In this document: positions 11,101-18,555 of the stretch, one piece after another
Layout of the letters: the number at the start of each line of letters is the position of its first letter
How positions within the stretch are numbered: the first letter of the stretch is position 1
IMG/VR virus record: IMGVR_UViG_3300044640_000150
Span: 1-23,036 of that record
Reading direction: 5' to 3' (one strand)
Length of the DNA stretch: 23,036 nucleotides
Origin: a virus
Position numbers and translations under genes: made by a program
Notes under the pieces: model-generated
Database searches by the model: none
The model's input: the letters and a program-made list of their open reading frames with translations, nothing else
What the model was told of the DNA's origin: nothing

Positions 11101-13074
11101 ATGGAATTCCAAGAACCTAGCGACTCAGACAAAGAGATAGTTAACTTTGTTGTCAACCATTGTGATAGATGGAGGGATTGGAGAGATGTCAATTGCCTTG
11201 ATGATTGGCTAGAGTACGAGCGTATCTTCAATGGTGAGTGGGATGCCCAAGACAAAACCCGTGAGTCAGAGCGTTCAAGAATCGTTACTCCCGCTACCCA
11301 ACAAGCCGTAGAGACACGCCATGCCGAGATCATGGAAGCCATCTTTGGTCAGGGTGAGTTCTTTGACATTCAAGACGATATTCGTGATGTCAATGGTAGC
11401 CCCCTAGATGTTGCTGCTATCAAGTTGCAACTCATGGAAGACTTCAAAGTCGATAAGATTCGCAAGTCCATTGACCAGATTGAGCTACTTGCTGAAATCT
11501 ATGGTACGGGCATCGGTGAGATTGTTGTAAAAACAGAGAAAGTCTTTGTCCCCGCTACTCAGGCAATACCTGGTCAAATGGGGCAAGCCGCTATCGGTGT
11601 CGTAGAACAAGACCGCATTGCAGTCAAGATTGTTCCTGTTAACCCCCGTAACTTCTTGTTTGACCCCAATGGAACATCTATTGATGACTGTATGGGTGTG
11701 GCTATCGAGAAGTATGTCTCTATCCACAAGATCGTTAAAGGTCAAGAAGAAGGCATCTACCGCAAGGTAAAGGTCGGCACTGACTCGATGGATACCGACT
11801 TAGAGCCTACACAAGAAGTCTCCCAGTACGAAGACGATAAAGTTAAACTTTTGACTTACTATGGTTTAGTTCCTAGAGAGTATCTTGAGCAACTAGAGAA
11901 CGAAGAAGATGGCGAAGTAGAAGACTTATTCCCTGAAGACAGTATTCAGGATGAGTATTCCGATCTGGTTGAGGCTATTGTCGTTATCGCCAATGATGGT
12001 GTTCTTCTGAAAGCAGAAAAGAACCCATACATGATGAAGGATCGCCCAATCCTTGCTTATCAGGACGATACAGTTCCTAATCGCTTGTTGGGTCGTGGTA
12101 CTGTTGAGAAGGCTTACAACTCACAGAAGGCTATTGATGCCCAAGTTCGTTCACACTTAGATTCATTAGCTCTAACTACTAGCCCAATGATGGCTATGGA
12201 TGCTACCCGTTTACCAAGGGGTGCTAAGTTTGAAGTAAAGCCAGGTAAAGCAATCCTGACAAACGGCAATCCCAATGAGATTCTGTTCCCGTTCAAGTTT
12301 GGCAATACAGATGGTTCTAACCTGACAACTGCCAAAGAGTTTGAACGTATGCTTTTGATGGCAACAGGCACTTTAGACTCTCAGGGAATGGTTACTGCTG
12401 TCTCCAGAGATGCGGGTCAGGGCGGTATTTCGATGGCTACTGCCTCGATTATCAAGAAATACAAGCGTACCTTGGTGAACTTCCAAGAGGATTTTATGAT
12501 CCCCTTCATCACCAAAGCCGCCTACCGCTATATGCAGTTTGACCCAGAGCGTTATCCTACTGTGGACATGAAGTTCATTCCTACGGCAGCACTCGGAATC
12601 ATTGCTAGAGAGCATGAGCAACAACAATTTATCGCTTTGTTGCAGACTCTTGGCCCTAATACACCTGTTTTGCCTATCATTTTGAAGGGCATCATGGCTA
12701 ATTCTTCTCTGTCAAACAGATTTGAGTTGATTGAGATGCTAGACAAGATGGCTACGGCTGATCCACAGGCTCAACAAGCGGCTCAGATGCAACAACAATT
12801 GGCTATGCAACTGGCTCAAGCACAGATTGCTGTCCAAACTACACAGGCAGAGCAGAACAAGGCTGAAGCGCAAAAGTTATTGACTGAAGCGCAATTGATG
12901 CCTATTGAGTTGCAAGCAAAGAGTATGGCGGCTAATACCAAGAATCTACCTTCTGATGACGCTTTGGCTTCAAAAGAGTTTGATAAGCGTGTCAAAGTTG
13001 CTGAATTGATGCTTAAAGAAGCTGATATTCAGAATAAGGCTAAGATTGTTGAAAAGCAGATGACTAGACAATGA
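11101..13074 (+). CDS. Portal protein (head-to-tail connector, 657 aa)
   Basis: Large protein placed right after terminase and before scaffold and capsid genes, as podovirus portals are. The body is mixed alpha/beta. Residues about 555-650 are Gln/Ala-rich and helical (AQQAAQMQQQLAMQLAQAQ, then EAQKLLTEAQLM), like the long C-terminal barrel or coiled tail of podovirus portals. Twelve copies would form the ring through which DNA enters and leaves and to which neck proteins bind. Start ATG 11101 follows AAAGG. Size matches P22-type and marine podovirus portals (about 600-725). Confidence 0.8.
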   Translation: MEFQEPSDSDKEIVNFVVNHCDRWRDWRDVNCLDDWLEYERIFNGEWDAQDKTRESERSRIVTPATQQAVETRHAEIMEAIFGQGEFFDIQDDIRDVNGSPLDVAAIKLQLMEDFKVDKIRKSIDQIELLAEIYGTGIGEIVVKTEKVFVPATQAIPGQMGQAAIGVVEQDRIAVKIVPVNPRNFLFDPNGTSIDDCMGVAIEKYVSIHKIVKGQEEGIYRKVKVGTDSMDTDLEPTQEVSQYEDDKVKLLTYYGLVPREYLEQLENEEDGEVEDLFPEDSIQDEYSDLVEAIVVIANDGVLLKAEKNPYMMKDRPILAYQDDTVPNRLLGRGTVEKAYNSQKAIDAQVRSHLDSLALTTSPMMAMDATRLPRGAKFEVKPGKAILTNGNPNEILFPFKFGNTDGSNLTTAKEFERMLLMATGTLDSQGMVTAVSRDAGQGGISMATASIIKKYKRTLVNFQEDFMIPFITKAAYRYMQFDPERYPTVDMKFIPTAALGIIAREHEQQQFIALLQTLGPNTPVLPIILKGIMANSSLSNRFELIEMLDKMATADPQAQQAAQMQQQLAMQLAQAQIAVQTTQAEQNKAEAQKLLTEAQLMPIELQAKSMAANTKNLPSDDALASKEFDKRVKVAELMLKEADIQNKAKIVEKQMTRQ

Positions 13075-13493
13075 ATCCAGAAGATTTAGCCAAACAAAAG
13101 CGTAAAGAATCTTCTAAAAAGTACTATGAAGAGAATAAAGAGGCGTGTAAACAAAGGACTAAAGAGCATCCATCCTGTATAGCTGCGAGAGAAAAATATA
13201 GGAATAAGCCTGAAACAAAAGATAAGATCAGGAATTGGAAACTTTTGCAGAATTATGGGATAACAAACCAAGATTATGAGCAAATGCTTGAAAATCAGGG
13301 ATTTTGTTGTGCTGGATGCGGTTTACACCAAAATATCTTAGAAAAAAAGTTACATGTTGATCATGACCATGTAACGGGAAAAGTAAGAGGTCTTCTTTGC
13401 GGTAATTGCAATAGGGCTTTAGGATTGGTCAAAGATAATTTAGAAACATTGGTTAGACTACACGAATATTTGGAAAAATCTAATGCAACTTGA
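13071..13493 (+). CDS. Endonuclease VII-like HNH nuclease (140 aa)
   Basis: The C-terminal half is a recombination endonuclease VII domain (T4 gp49 family): cysteine pair CAGC at 80-83, HVDHDH at 95-100, TGKVRGLLCGNCNRALG with the second cysteine pair at 110-113 and Asn114. The N-terminal 55 residues are Lys/Glu-rich and probably helical. It could resolve branched DNA before packaging, or be a free-standing homing-type nuclease. It interrupts the portal/scaffold gene order, is AT-rich compared with its neighbours, and begins in an ATGA overlap with the portal gene. Confidence 0.82.
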   Translation: MNPEDLAKQKRKESSKKYYEENKEACKQRTKEHPSCIAAREKYRNKPETKDKIRNWKLLQNYGITNQDYEQMLENQGFCCAGCGLHQNILEKKLHVDHDHVTGKVRGLLCGNCNRALGLVKDNLETLVRLHEYLEKSNAT

Positions 13494-13728
13494 GCCATCA
13501 CTTCAGAAGTACTATGACGAGAGATTTTCCATGATGTCCACTCAAGGGTGGATAGATTTAATGGAAGATGTTGACAAAATGATAGAGCCTTTGAATAATA
13601 TCTCAACAATTGCAGACGAAAAAAGTCTACAATTCAGAAAAGGCGAGTATTCAATACTAATTTGGCTGAAAAACTTGAAACAAGTCAGCGAAAGAGCATT
13701 TGAGGACTTAAATGAGAAGAATGTATGA
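13483..13728 (+). CDS. Helical hypothetical protein (81 aa)
   Basis: An all-helical, acidic protein (QKYYDERFSMMSTQGWIDLM, then DKMIEPLNNISTIADEKSLQ, then WLKNLKQVSERAFEDL). It starts inside the nuclease gene by 11 nt. Proteins of this size and helical nature are usual between portal and scaffold genes of podoviruses, but no function is established that I know of. Confidence 0.65.
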   Translation: MQLEPSLQKYYDERFSMMSTQGWIDLMEDVDKMIEPLNNISTIADEKSLQFRKGEYSILIWLKNLKQVSERAFEDLNEKNV

Positions 13729-13939
13729 ATTTGCCTGTATAAACGGGCATAAGACAGAGAGATTTGTTGATTATGAGTCAACAAGTCTTGTGTGTGATTG
13801 TGGTGAGGAGACTCATCGCATTTTATCTGCACCAGCTTTTAAGCTAGAAGGGTGGTCTGGAGCGTTTCCATCATCGCATGGAAGGTTCGAGAAAAGTCAC
13901 TTAGATAGATTAAAGGCCGAGCAGAAACTCAACTCATAA
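13712..13939 (+). CDS. Zinc-ribbon protein, FmdB-like (75 aa)
   Basis: YEFACINGHKTERFVDYEST followed by CDCGEETHRILSAPAFKLEG is a short zinc ribbon with ligands C-x3-H and C-x-C, resembling the FmdB/CxxC_CxxC regulatory-type ribbon. GWSGAFPSSHGRF follows, which recurs in related phage proteins. Start ATG 13712 lies after GAGGAC; an in-frame ATG 13721 is possible. Role unknown; placed in the head gene cluster. Confidence 0.6.
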   Translation: MRRMYEFACINGHKTERFVDYESTSLVCDCGEETHRILSAPAFKLEGWSGAFPSSHGRFEKSHLDRLKAEQKLNS

Positions 13940-13997
13940 GCAATTATGCCGAGTTGAATCTCCTACAACCGATTGACGGCAGGAAAAGGAAATAAGT

Positions 13998-14741
13998 ATG
14001 TTGATTGATGATGAAAAAGAAGAGTTTGGCGAGTTAGAGATTGAACAGCAGAAGATCGAGCAAAAGGCTGAACTTCCTGAGAAATACAGGGATAAAAGTT
14101 TAGACGAGATTGTGCGGATGCACCAAGAGGCTGAAAAGCTAATTGGAAAGCAAGCACAGGAAGTAGGCGAGGTCAGAAAGTTAGCCGATGAACTTATCAA
14201 ACAGAACCTTGGTTCACGACAGCAACAGACTAGACAGGAAGAGCCTGAAGTAGATTTCTTTGAGAATCCACAGAAGGCAGTTCAAAGGACTGTTGATAAT
14301 CACCCCGACATCCTAGCGGCACGACAAGTTACGTTAGAAATGAAAAGGGCGCAAATTCAGCAAAGGTTAGCGCAAGAACATCCCGACTTTGGAGACATCG
14401 CCAGAGATCAGGACTTTGCAAATTGGGTGAAGTCTAGCCCTGTTCGCATCAAGATTTTTGAGCAAGCCGATTCTGGATATGATTTCGACTCAGCTAATGA
14501 ATTGCTATCTACCTATAAACAGCTACGCACTGTAAAAAGTAAGCAAGTAAGTGATGAGGGTGAGGTAACTCGCAAGCAGAACTTAAAGGCAGTAGGTGTT
14601 GATGTAGGTGGTTCTGGTGAATCATCAAAGAAAGTATATAGAAGGGCTGACCTTATTCAGCTTCAGTTGAGAGATCCAGATCGTTATGCTGCGCTTAGTG
14701 ATGAAATCATGCAAGCGTATGTAGAGAAACGGGTTCGTTAA
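13998..14741 (+). CDS. Capsid scaffolding protein (247 aa)
   Basis: Highly charged and mainly helical with long coiled-coil-like stretches (IEQQKIEQKAELPEKYRDKS, EIVRMHQEAEKLIGKQAQEV), a central low-hydrophobicity region, and a basic C-terminus (ADLIQLQLRDPDRYAALSDE, then VEKRVR) that could dock on the capsid protein. Its place just before the capsid gene is typical. A strong AAAGGAAATAAG site precedes ATG 13998. The call rests on composition and position. Confidence 0.75.
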   Translation: MLIDDEKEEFGELEIEQQKIEQKAELPEKYRDKSLDEIVRMHQEAEKLIGKQAQEVGEVRKLADELIKQNLGSRQQQTRQEEPEVDFFENPQKAVQRTVDNHPDILAARQVTLEMKRAQIQQRLAQEHPDFGDIARDQDFANWVKSSPVRIKIFEQADSGYDFDSANELLSTYKQLRTVKSKQVSDEGEVTRKQNLKAVGVDVGGSGESSKKVYRRADLIQLQLRDPDRYAALSDEIMQAYVEKRVR

Positions 14742-14764
14742 AATTTGTTTTAGGAGATTTAATC

Positions 14765-15727
14765 ATGGCATATCCAACACCAGCGGTAACAGTAACCACC
14801 GCAGCAACGTTCATTCCAGAAATCTGGTCTGACGAAATCGTAGCCGCTTACAAGAAAAACCTTGTTTTGGCTAACATCGTAATGAAGATGAACTTCAAGG
14901 GCAAGAAGGGCGATGTAGTTCACATTCCCGCACCTACCCGTGGTAACGCAACAGCGAAAGCGGCATCTACTGCCGTTACATTGATTGCCGACACTGAGAC
15001 AGAAGTTCAGGTTAACATTAACCAACACTTCGAGTATTCACGTTTCATTGAGGACATCGTTGAAGCACAAGCCTTGAACAGCTTGCGCCAGTTCTACACT
15101 GCGGATGCGGGCTATGCGCTTGCCAAGCAAGTAGACACTAGCTTGATCCAATTGGGTCGTGCATTCAATGGTGCTACTGTCGGTACTAACGACTATGCGA
15201 CAAGCAATACATCCACCAAAGCCTTTGTTGGCGGTGATGGTACTACTGTTTATAACAGCACATCTTCCAATGCTTCCGCATTGACTGACGCTGCTATTCG
15301 TCGCACTATTCAGCGTTTGGATGACAACGACACTCCTATGGATGGTCGCTTCTTTATCATTCCTCCTTCAAGCCGCAATACGTTGATGGGTCTTTCCCGT
15401 TACACAGAACAGGCTTTTATTGGTAATGGTAATGCAATCCGCAATGGTGAAATCGGTCAACTGTATGGCATCCCCGTGTTCACAACAAGCAATGCTGATA
15501 CTGCTGCTGGTAACTCTACAACAGATCGTATCTGCTTGATGGGTCACAAGGACTCTATGGTTTTGGTTGAGCAAATGGGCATCCGCTCACAAACTCAGTA
15601 CAAACAAGACTACTTGGCTACCTTGTTCACATCTGACACACTTTATGGTGTGAAAGCAATGCGTACAGCCGCTACTGTTGGTGCAGCTTTGTCTTCTAGC
15701 GCATTTGCGTTAGCAGTTCCAGCCTAA
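14765..15727 (+). CDS. Major capsid protein (320 aa)
   Basis: A HK97-fold-type coat protein by size, position after scaffold, and sequence character: N-terminal AATFIPEIWSDEIVAAYKKN, a beta-rich E-loop region with GKKGDVVHIPAPTRGN (about 47-62), a long spine-helix candidate (QVDTSLIQLGRAFNG), and P-domain strands (RFFIIPPSSRNTLM, GQLYGIPVFTTSN). It would build the icosahedral shell with about 415 or more copies. TAGGAGA precedes ATG 14765. It is followed by a strong terminator, as high-output coat genes often are. Confidence 0.85.
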   Translation: MAYPTPAVTVTTAATFIPEIWSDEIVAAYKKNLVLANIVMKMNFKGKKGDVVHIPAPTRGNATAKAASTAVTLIADTETEVQVNINQHFEYSRFIEDIVEAQALNSLRQFYTADAGYALAKQVDTSLIQLGRAFNGATVGTNDYATSNTSTKAFVGGDGTTVYNSTSSNASALTDAAIRRTIQRLDDNDTPMDGRFFIIPPSSRNTLMGLSRYTEQAFIGNGNAIRNGEIGQLYGIPVFTTSNADTAAGNSTTDRICLMGHKDSMVLVEQMGIRSQTQYKQDYLATLFTSDTLYGVKAMRTAATVGAALSSSAFALAVPA

Positions 15728-15738
15728 TAGTTGCCTTT

Positions 15739-15770
15739 TCCCCTCGCCTTAATCGGTGGGGGGATTTTTT
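15739..15770 (+). terminator. Intrinsic terminator after the capsid gene
   Basis: TCCCCTCGCC (15739-15748), loop TTAATC, and GGTGGGGGGA (15755-15764) form a 10-bp stem with two G-T wobbles, followed by TTTTTT. It should stop part of the transcription from the capsid gene. Confidence 0.88.
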
Positions 15771-15788
15771 ACATCAAGGAGATTTATT

Positions 15789-16112
15789 ATGGCAGCAGCA
15801 ACAGCAGTCGTTTCCCGTAGGGGCAATGACCAATTCCGTGGTTTGTTTGCAGACACTTGGGAAGTTTCATGCACTCTAAATACCGCATCAATAGCTACTA
15901 CTGCAACTGATACAGATACAGTAACAGTTCCAGGCGTTGCTTTGGGCGATATGGTTATCGGTATGTCTATTGGCGTTTCTGAGGCAGGTTTGGTTCGTAG
16001 AGCCTATGTTTCAGCCGCTAATACAGTTACTATCGTGTCTTACAACCCTACAGGTAGTTCTGTAGACTTGGCATCAACTACATTGACCTTGATTATTGGT
16101 CGTGCAGTTTAA
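15789..16112 (+). CDS. Probable head decoration or structural protein (107 aa)
   Basis: Start at ATG 15789, preceded by AAGGAGA; the frame extends upstream into the terminator but without support. The protein is beta-rich with many Thr, Val and Ala residues (DTDTVTVPGVALGDMVIGMS, then VSAANTVTIVSYNPTG), like small capsid-decoration or fibre-domain proteins that follow coat genes. No signal peptide. Bracketed by two terminators, so its dose may differ from both neighbours. Confidence 0.6.
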   Translation: MAAATAVVSRRGNDQFRGLFADTWEVSCTLNTASIATTATDTDTVTVPGVALGDMVIGMSIGVSEAGLVRRAYVSAANTVTIVSYNPTGSSVDLASTTLTLIIGRAV

Positions 16113-16114
16113 TT

Positions 16115-16141
16115 AAAGGGGGCTAATACCCCCCTTTTTTT
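16115..16141 (+). terminator. Intrinsic terminator
   Basis: AAAGGGGG, loop CTAATAC, CCCCCTTT gives an 8-bp hairpin ending in a run of seven Ts (16135-16141). It lies 2 nt after the stop codon of the 107-residue gene. Confidence 0.88.
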
Positions 16142-16150
16142 GGAGTTTTT

Positions 16151-16327
16151 ATGGCTACTTTTCGTTGTTTAGCAAGTGGAAACACAGTAACTTTCACCTA
16201 TCAACATGATATTGATAGCATGAAGGGTCATCAAGGCTATGTCCTTGTTGAGGAAACTCCAAAGAAAGACGAAGACAAACCTAAGGTTGGAAGACCAAAG
16301 AAAGAGGTTTCAAATGTCGGAAATTGA
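16151..16327 (+). CDS. Small protein with AT-hook-like tail (58 aa)
   Basis: A 58-codon frame with TGGAG 5 nt upstream. Residues 1-34 look like a small beta fold (MATFRCLASGNTVTFTYQHD, GYVLVEE). The tail is Lys-rich and ends in KVGRPKKE, an AT-hook-like minor-groove binder. Short virion-region proteins with this layout are known in podoviruses and may be structural. It overlaps the coiled-coil membrane gene by 14 nt. Confidence 0.6.
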   Translation: MATFRCLASGNTVTFTYQHDIDSMKGHQGYVLVEETPKKDEDKPKVGRPKKEVSNVGN

Positions 16328-16517
16328 TCCAAGAGAATTCGGAAAATTGGAAGCCCAAGTTGAGGCTTTACAAGCAGAAGTCCATGCACTTCGCCAAGAT
16401 ATTAAAACGCTTTTAGAAATGGCAAACAAGTCTAAAGGTGGTTTTTTCGTTGGAATGGCAATCGCCTCTGTTGTTGGCGGTATCATTTCTTTCATTGCAA
16501 CCAAGCTAGTTCGTTAA
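16314..16517 (+). CDS. Coiled-coil plus membrane-anchor protein, holin/XhlA-like (67 aa)
   Basis: Start ATG 16314, with GAGG 7 nt upstream; the frame is open further back but lacks a start site. Residues 8-36 form heptads (FGKLEAQVEALQAEVHALRQ), and residues 43-63 are a single transmembrane helix (GFFVGMAIASVVGGIISFIA) followed by TKLVR. This is the layout of XhlA-type lysis accessory proteins and some class III holins. No endolysin is seen nearby, so the role could also be a membrane-associated virion or host-interaction factor. Confidence 0.6.
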   Translation: MSEIDPREFGKLEAQVEALQAEVHALRQDIKTLLEMANKSKGGFFVGMAIASVVGGIISFIATKLVR

Positions 16518-16525
16518 GGATTTAT

Positions 16526-16711
16526 ATGCCACAAGTCGGAAACAAGAAATTCCCATACACAGAAAAAGGCGAGAAAGAAGCCAAAGAGTATGGCAAAAAG
16601 AAATCTATGCCTGTCACTGTGATGATTGCTATTGGTAAGCCTAAAGCAATGCCTACTCGTGGTGGTCGTACTGCTACCAATATGATGAAGAAATCTACAA
16701 GGGGTAAATAA
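16526..16711 (+). CDS. Small Lys-rich basic protein (61 aa)
   Basis: MPQVGNKKFPYTEKGEKEAK then KKKSMP; more than a fifth of residues are Lys or Arg, with a Thr/Met-rich C-terminus ending RGK. No fold or domain is recognised, but the KKFPYTxxG opening occurs in other tiny phage proteins. AAGGA precedes ATG 16526 and its stop overlaps the next start (TAATG). A DNA-binding or virion-packaged role is a guess from charge. Confidence 0.6.
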   Translation: MPQVGNKKFPYTEKGEKEAKEYGKKKSMPVTVMIAIGKPKAMPTRGGRTATNMMKKSTRGK

Positions 16712-16992
16712 TGGCTATAACTGCTCCAATTACACTTTTGAATGCCGTTGTCGCTACTGGAGCATCAACCGCAGTTCAGGCTGATCCTGGTCAACCCGCA
16801 TTCCTTCAAGTTTCAGGCATCACAAGTGCTACTGTTGCTTTGCAAGGTAGTTTAGATGGGGTAACATATTCAACGATTGGTACAGCCTTAACTGGTGATG
16901 GCATTATTACTGTGGCAAATGCGCCTAAGTATTTAAGAGCCAATTGCACAGTTTATGTAACTGGCACAATCACTGCCAAAATCATGTATTGA
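16711..16992 (+). CDS. Beta-rich structural protein (93 aa)
   Basis: Small protein of alternating hydrophobic strands with Ser, Thr and Gly turns (SATVALQGSLDGVTYSTIGT, then KYLRANCTVYVTGTITAKIM), characteristic of a beta-sandwich of capsid or tail decoration. It has no Lys-rich segment, unlike its neighbours. A virion-surface role is inferred. Confidence 0.55.
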   Translation: MAITAPITLLNAVVATGASTAVQADPGQPAFLQVSGITSATVALQGSLDGVTYSTIGTALTGDGIITVANAPKYLRANCTVYVTGTITAKIMY

Positions 16993-16993
16993 T

Positions 16994-17149
16994 ATGAAAA
17001 CCAAAGCCCAAAAGAAGATCAGCAAGGTGATGACTGAGTTTGGCAAGGGCAAGTTGACTACCAATAAAAAGGTCGTTACTAATCCAAAACAGGCTGTGGC
17101 TATTGCTTTATCCGAAGCAGGTATGTCTAAACCAAAGGGTAAGAAATGA
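16994..17149 (+). CDS. DUF6496-like small basic protein (51 aa)
   Basis: KTKAQKKISKVMTEFGKGKL is followed by VVTNPKQAVAIALSEAGMSK, the pattern of the DUF6496 group (basic start, then a conserved KQAVAIALSEAG block). It begins one base after the previous stop without a binding site, so it depends on reinitiation, and its end overlaps the next start (ATGA). Function unknown. Confidence 0.65.
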   Translation: MKTKAQKKISKVMTEFGKGKLTTNKKVVTNPKQAVAIALSEAGMSKPKGKK

Positions 17150-17292
17150 AACAAGGTCTATACGCTAACATCAATGCCAAGCAAGAACGCATCAAAGCGG
17201 GTTCTAAGGAAAAGATGCGTAAGGTTGGTTCTAAAGGTGCTCCTACTGAGGCGGCATTTAAGGCTGCGGCTAAGACCGCAAAGAAGAAATGA
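17146..17292 (+). CDS. Small Lys/Ala-rich basic protein (48 aa)
   Basis: MKQGLYANINAKQERIKAGS then KEKMRKVGSKGAP and an Ala/Lys helix ending KTAKKK. Related tiny proteins with the GLYANIxAKxxRIxxGSxEKMRK pattern occur next to DUF6496-like genes in phages (from memory). It overlaps both neighbours by ATGA. Strong positive charge suggests binding to DNA or RNA in the virion or in the cell. Confidence 0.6.
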   Translation: MKQGLYANINAKQERIKAGSKEKMRKVGSKGAPTEAAFKAAAKTAKKK

Positions 17293-17582
17293 AATCTCCT
17301 GTTTGGCAAACAAAAGAAGGAAAAAACCCCAAGGGGGGCTTGAATGCCAAAGGCAGAGCATCGTATAATGCAGAAACAGGTGGCAATTTAAAACCACCAG
17401 TCAAGTCGGGTGACAACCCTAGAAGGGCCTCCTTTTTAGCACGTATGGGCAATATGCCTGGCGCTGAGATGAAAGATGGAAAGCCTACCCGACTTTTACT
17501 TTCTCTTAGAGCTTGGGGCGCAACGTCCAAGGAAGACGCTAAAGCTAAGGCTAAAGCGATCTCTAAGAGGAATATGAAGTGA
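17289..17582 (+). CDS. DUF6321-like basic protein (97 aa)
   Basis: KSPVWQTKEGKNPKGGLNAK, then GRASYNAETGGNLKPPV, then DNPRRASFLARMGNMPG and RLLLSLRAWGA: this order of blocks fits the small phage family DUF6321. It ends in a Lys-rich tail (KAKAKAISKRNMK). It is the largest of the run of basic proteins and overlaps its neighbours by 4 nt on each side. The function is not established. Confidence 0.7.
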   Translation: MKSPVWQTKEGKNPKGGLNAKGRASYNAETGGNLKPPVKSGDNPRRASFLARMGNMPGAEMKDGKPTRLLLSLRAWGATSKEDAKAKAKAISKRNMK

Positions 17583-17914
17583 GACCAGTATCAGTCGGAG
17601 TTAACCCAACAGCCAATACGCTGACAACTGTTTATACAGTTCCTACGGGTTATTACGCCAAGTTTACTGTGATGTACATTCACAACACTGGCGGTTCGAC
17701 TAAGCACATTACTGTTCAATGGTATGACGCAAGTTCGGCTACAACATTGGATATTCTTACTAACTACGACTTGACTTCAAAGCAATACCTTCAGTTTGAT
17801 GGCAATGCTTATATCGTTTTAGAAGAAGGCGATAGGATTCAAATTACTACTCAAAGTGCAAGTTCCTTCAGTTTTATTGCCACATTTGAGGTTCAGGGAG
17901 CACAAAGAACATGA
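17579..17914 (+). CDS. Beta-rich virion protein (111 aa)
   Basis: Starts at GTG 17579 in a GTGA overlap. The protein alternates short strands and polar turns (TLTTVYTVPTGYYAKFTVMY, KHITVQWYDASS, NAYIVLEEGDRIQITTQ), typical of a jelly-roll or beta-sandwich virion component, such as a head-tail or fibre-attachment protein. It lies between the basic-protein run and the neck gene. Confidence 0.6.
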   Translation: MRPVSVGVNPTANTLTTVYTVPTGYYAKFTVMYIHNTGGSTKHITVQWYDASSATTLDILTNYDLTSKQYLQFDGNAYIVLEEGDRIQITTQSASSFSFIATFEVQGAQRT

Positions 17915-18555
17915 CCTACTTAGAACTTGTTAACGATGTTCTCATTCGATTGCGTGAGACAACTGTTTCTACAGTATCAGAAACAACTTATTCCGCATTG
18001 ATTGGCAAGTTTGTCAATGATGCTAAACGTCAGATTGAAGATTCCTATAATTGGAATGTCTTAGGACAAACAATTACAGTTACCACTACCAGTAGTACAA
18101 GTTCTTACGCTTTGACAGGTGCGGGTCAGAAGTTTCGTATCAATGACGCTATCAACACTACCAGTGTTATAACTTTGGATAACACGACTGTTGCGGATAT
18201 GAACCGCAAACTCAACTTTGGCACACCTTCACAGTCTATTCCCAGTGAGTTTTGCTTTAGTGGTGTAGATGGCAGTGGCGACACAAAGATTGACCTGTTT
18301 CCCGTTCCTGATGGTGTTTATACACTCAAGTTTGATTTAACCATCCCACAGGCTAATCTGTCTGCTGATGGCACTTCAGTCAAGGTATTGGACTATTTGG
18401 TGACTCAGAGTGCCTATGCTCGTGGTTTGATTGAGCGTGGTGAGGACGGAGGCACTGCTTCTAATGAGGCTTATGCTTTGTTCCGTGGAATGCTATCTGA
18501 CGCTATTGCATTGGAAAGCACTCGTTACCCTGAAGATAACTTTGTGGCGGTCTAA
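17911..18555 (+). CDS. Head-to-tail adaptor / tail tubular A-like protein (214 aa)
   Basis: MTYLELVNDVLIRLRE at the N-terminus and a helix VNDAKRQIEDSYNWNVL are followed by beta strands. A C-terminal helix pair (YLVTQSAYARGLIERGED and YALFRGMLSDAIALES) closes it. This is the plan of T7 gp11-like or P22 gp4-like neck proteins that sit beneath the portal. Size and place before a 514-residue protein fit. It starts in ATGA and ends in TAATG with its neighbours. Confidence 0.7.
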   Translation: MTYLELVNDVLIRLRETTVSTVSETTYSALIGKFVNDAKRQIEDSYNWNVLGQTITVTTTSSTSSYALTGAGQKFRINDAINTTSVITLDNTTVADMNRKLNFGTPSQSIPSEFCFSGVDGSGDTKIDLFPVPDGVYTLKFDLTIPQANLSADGTSVKVLDYLVTQSAYARGLIERGEDGGTASNEAYALFRGMLSDAIALESTRYPEDNFVAV

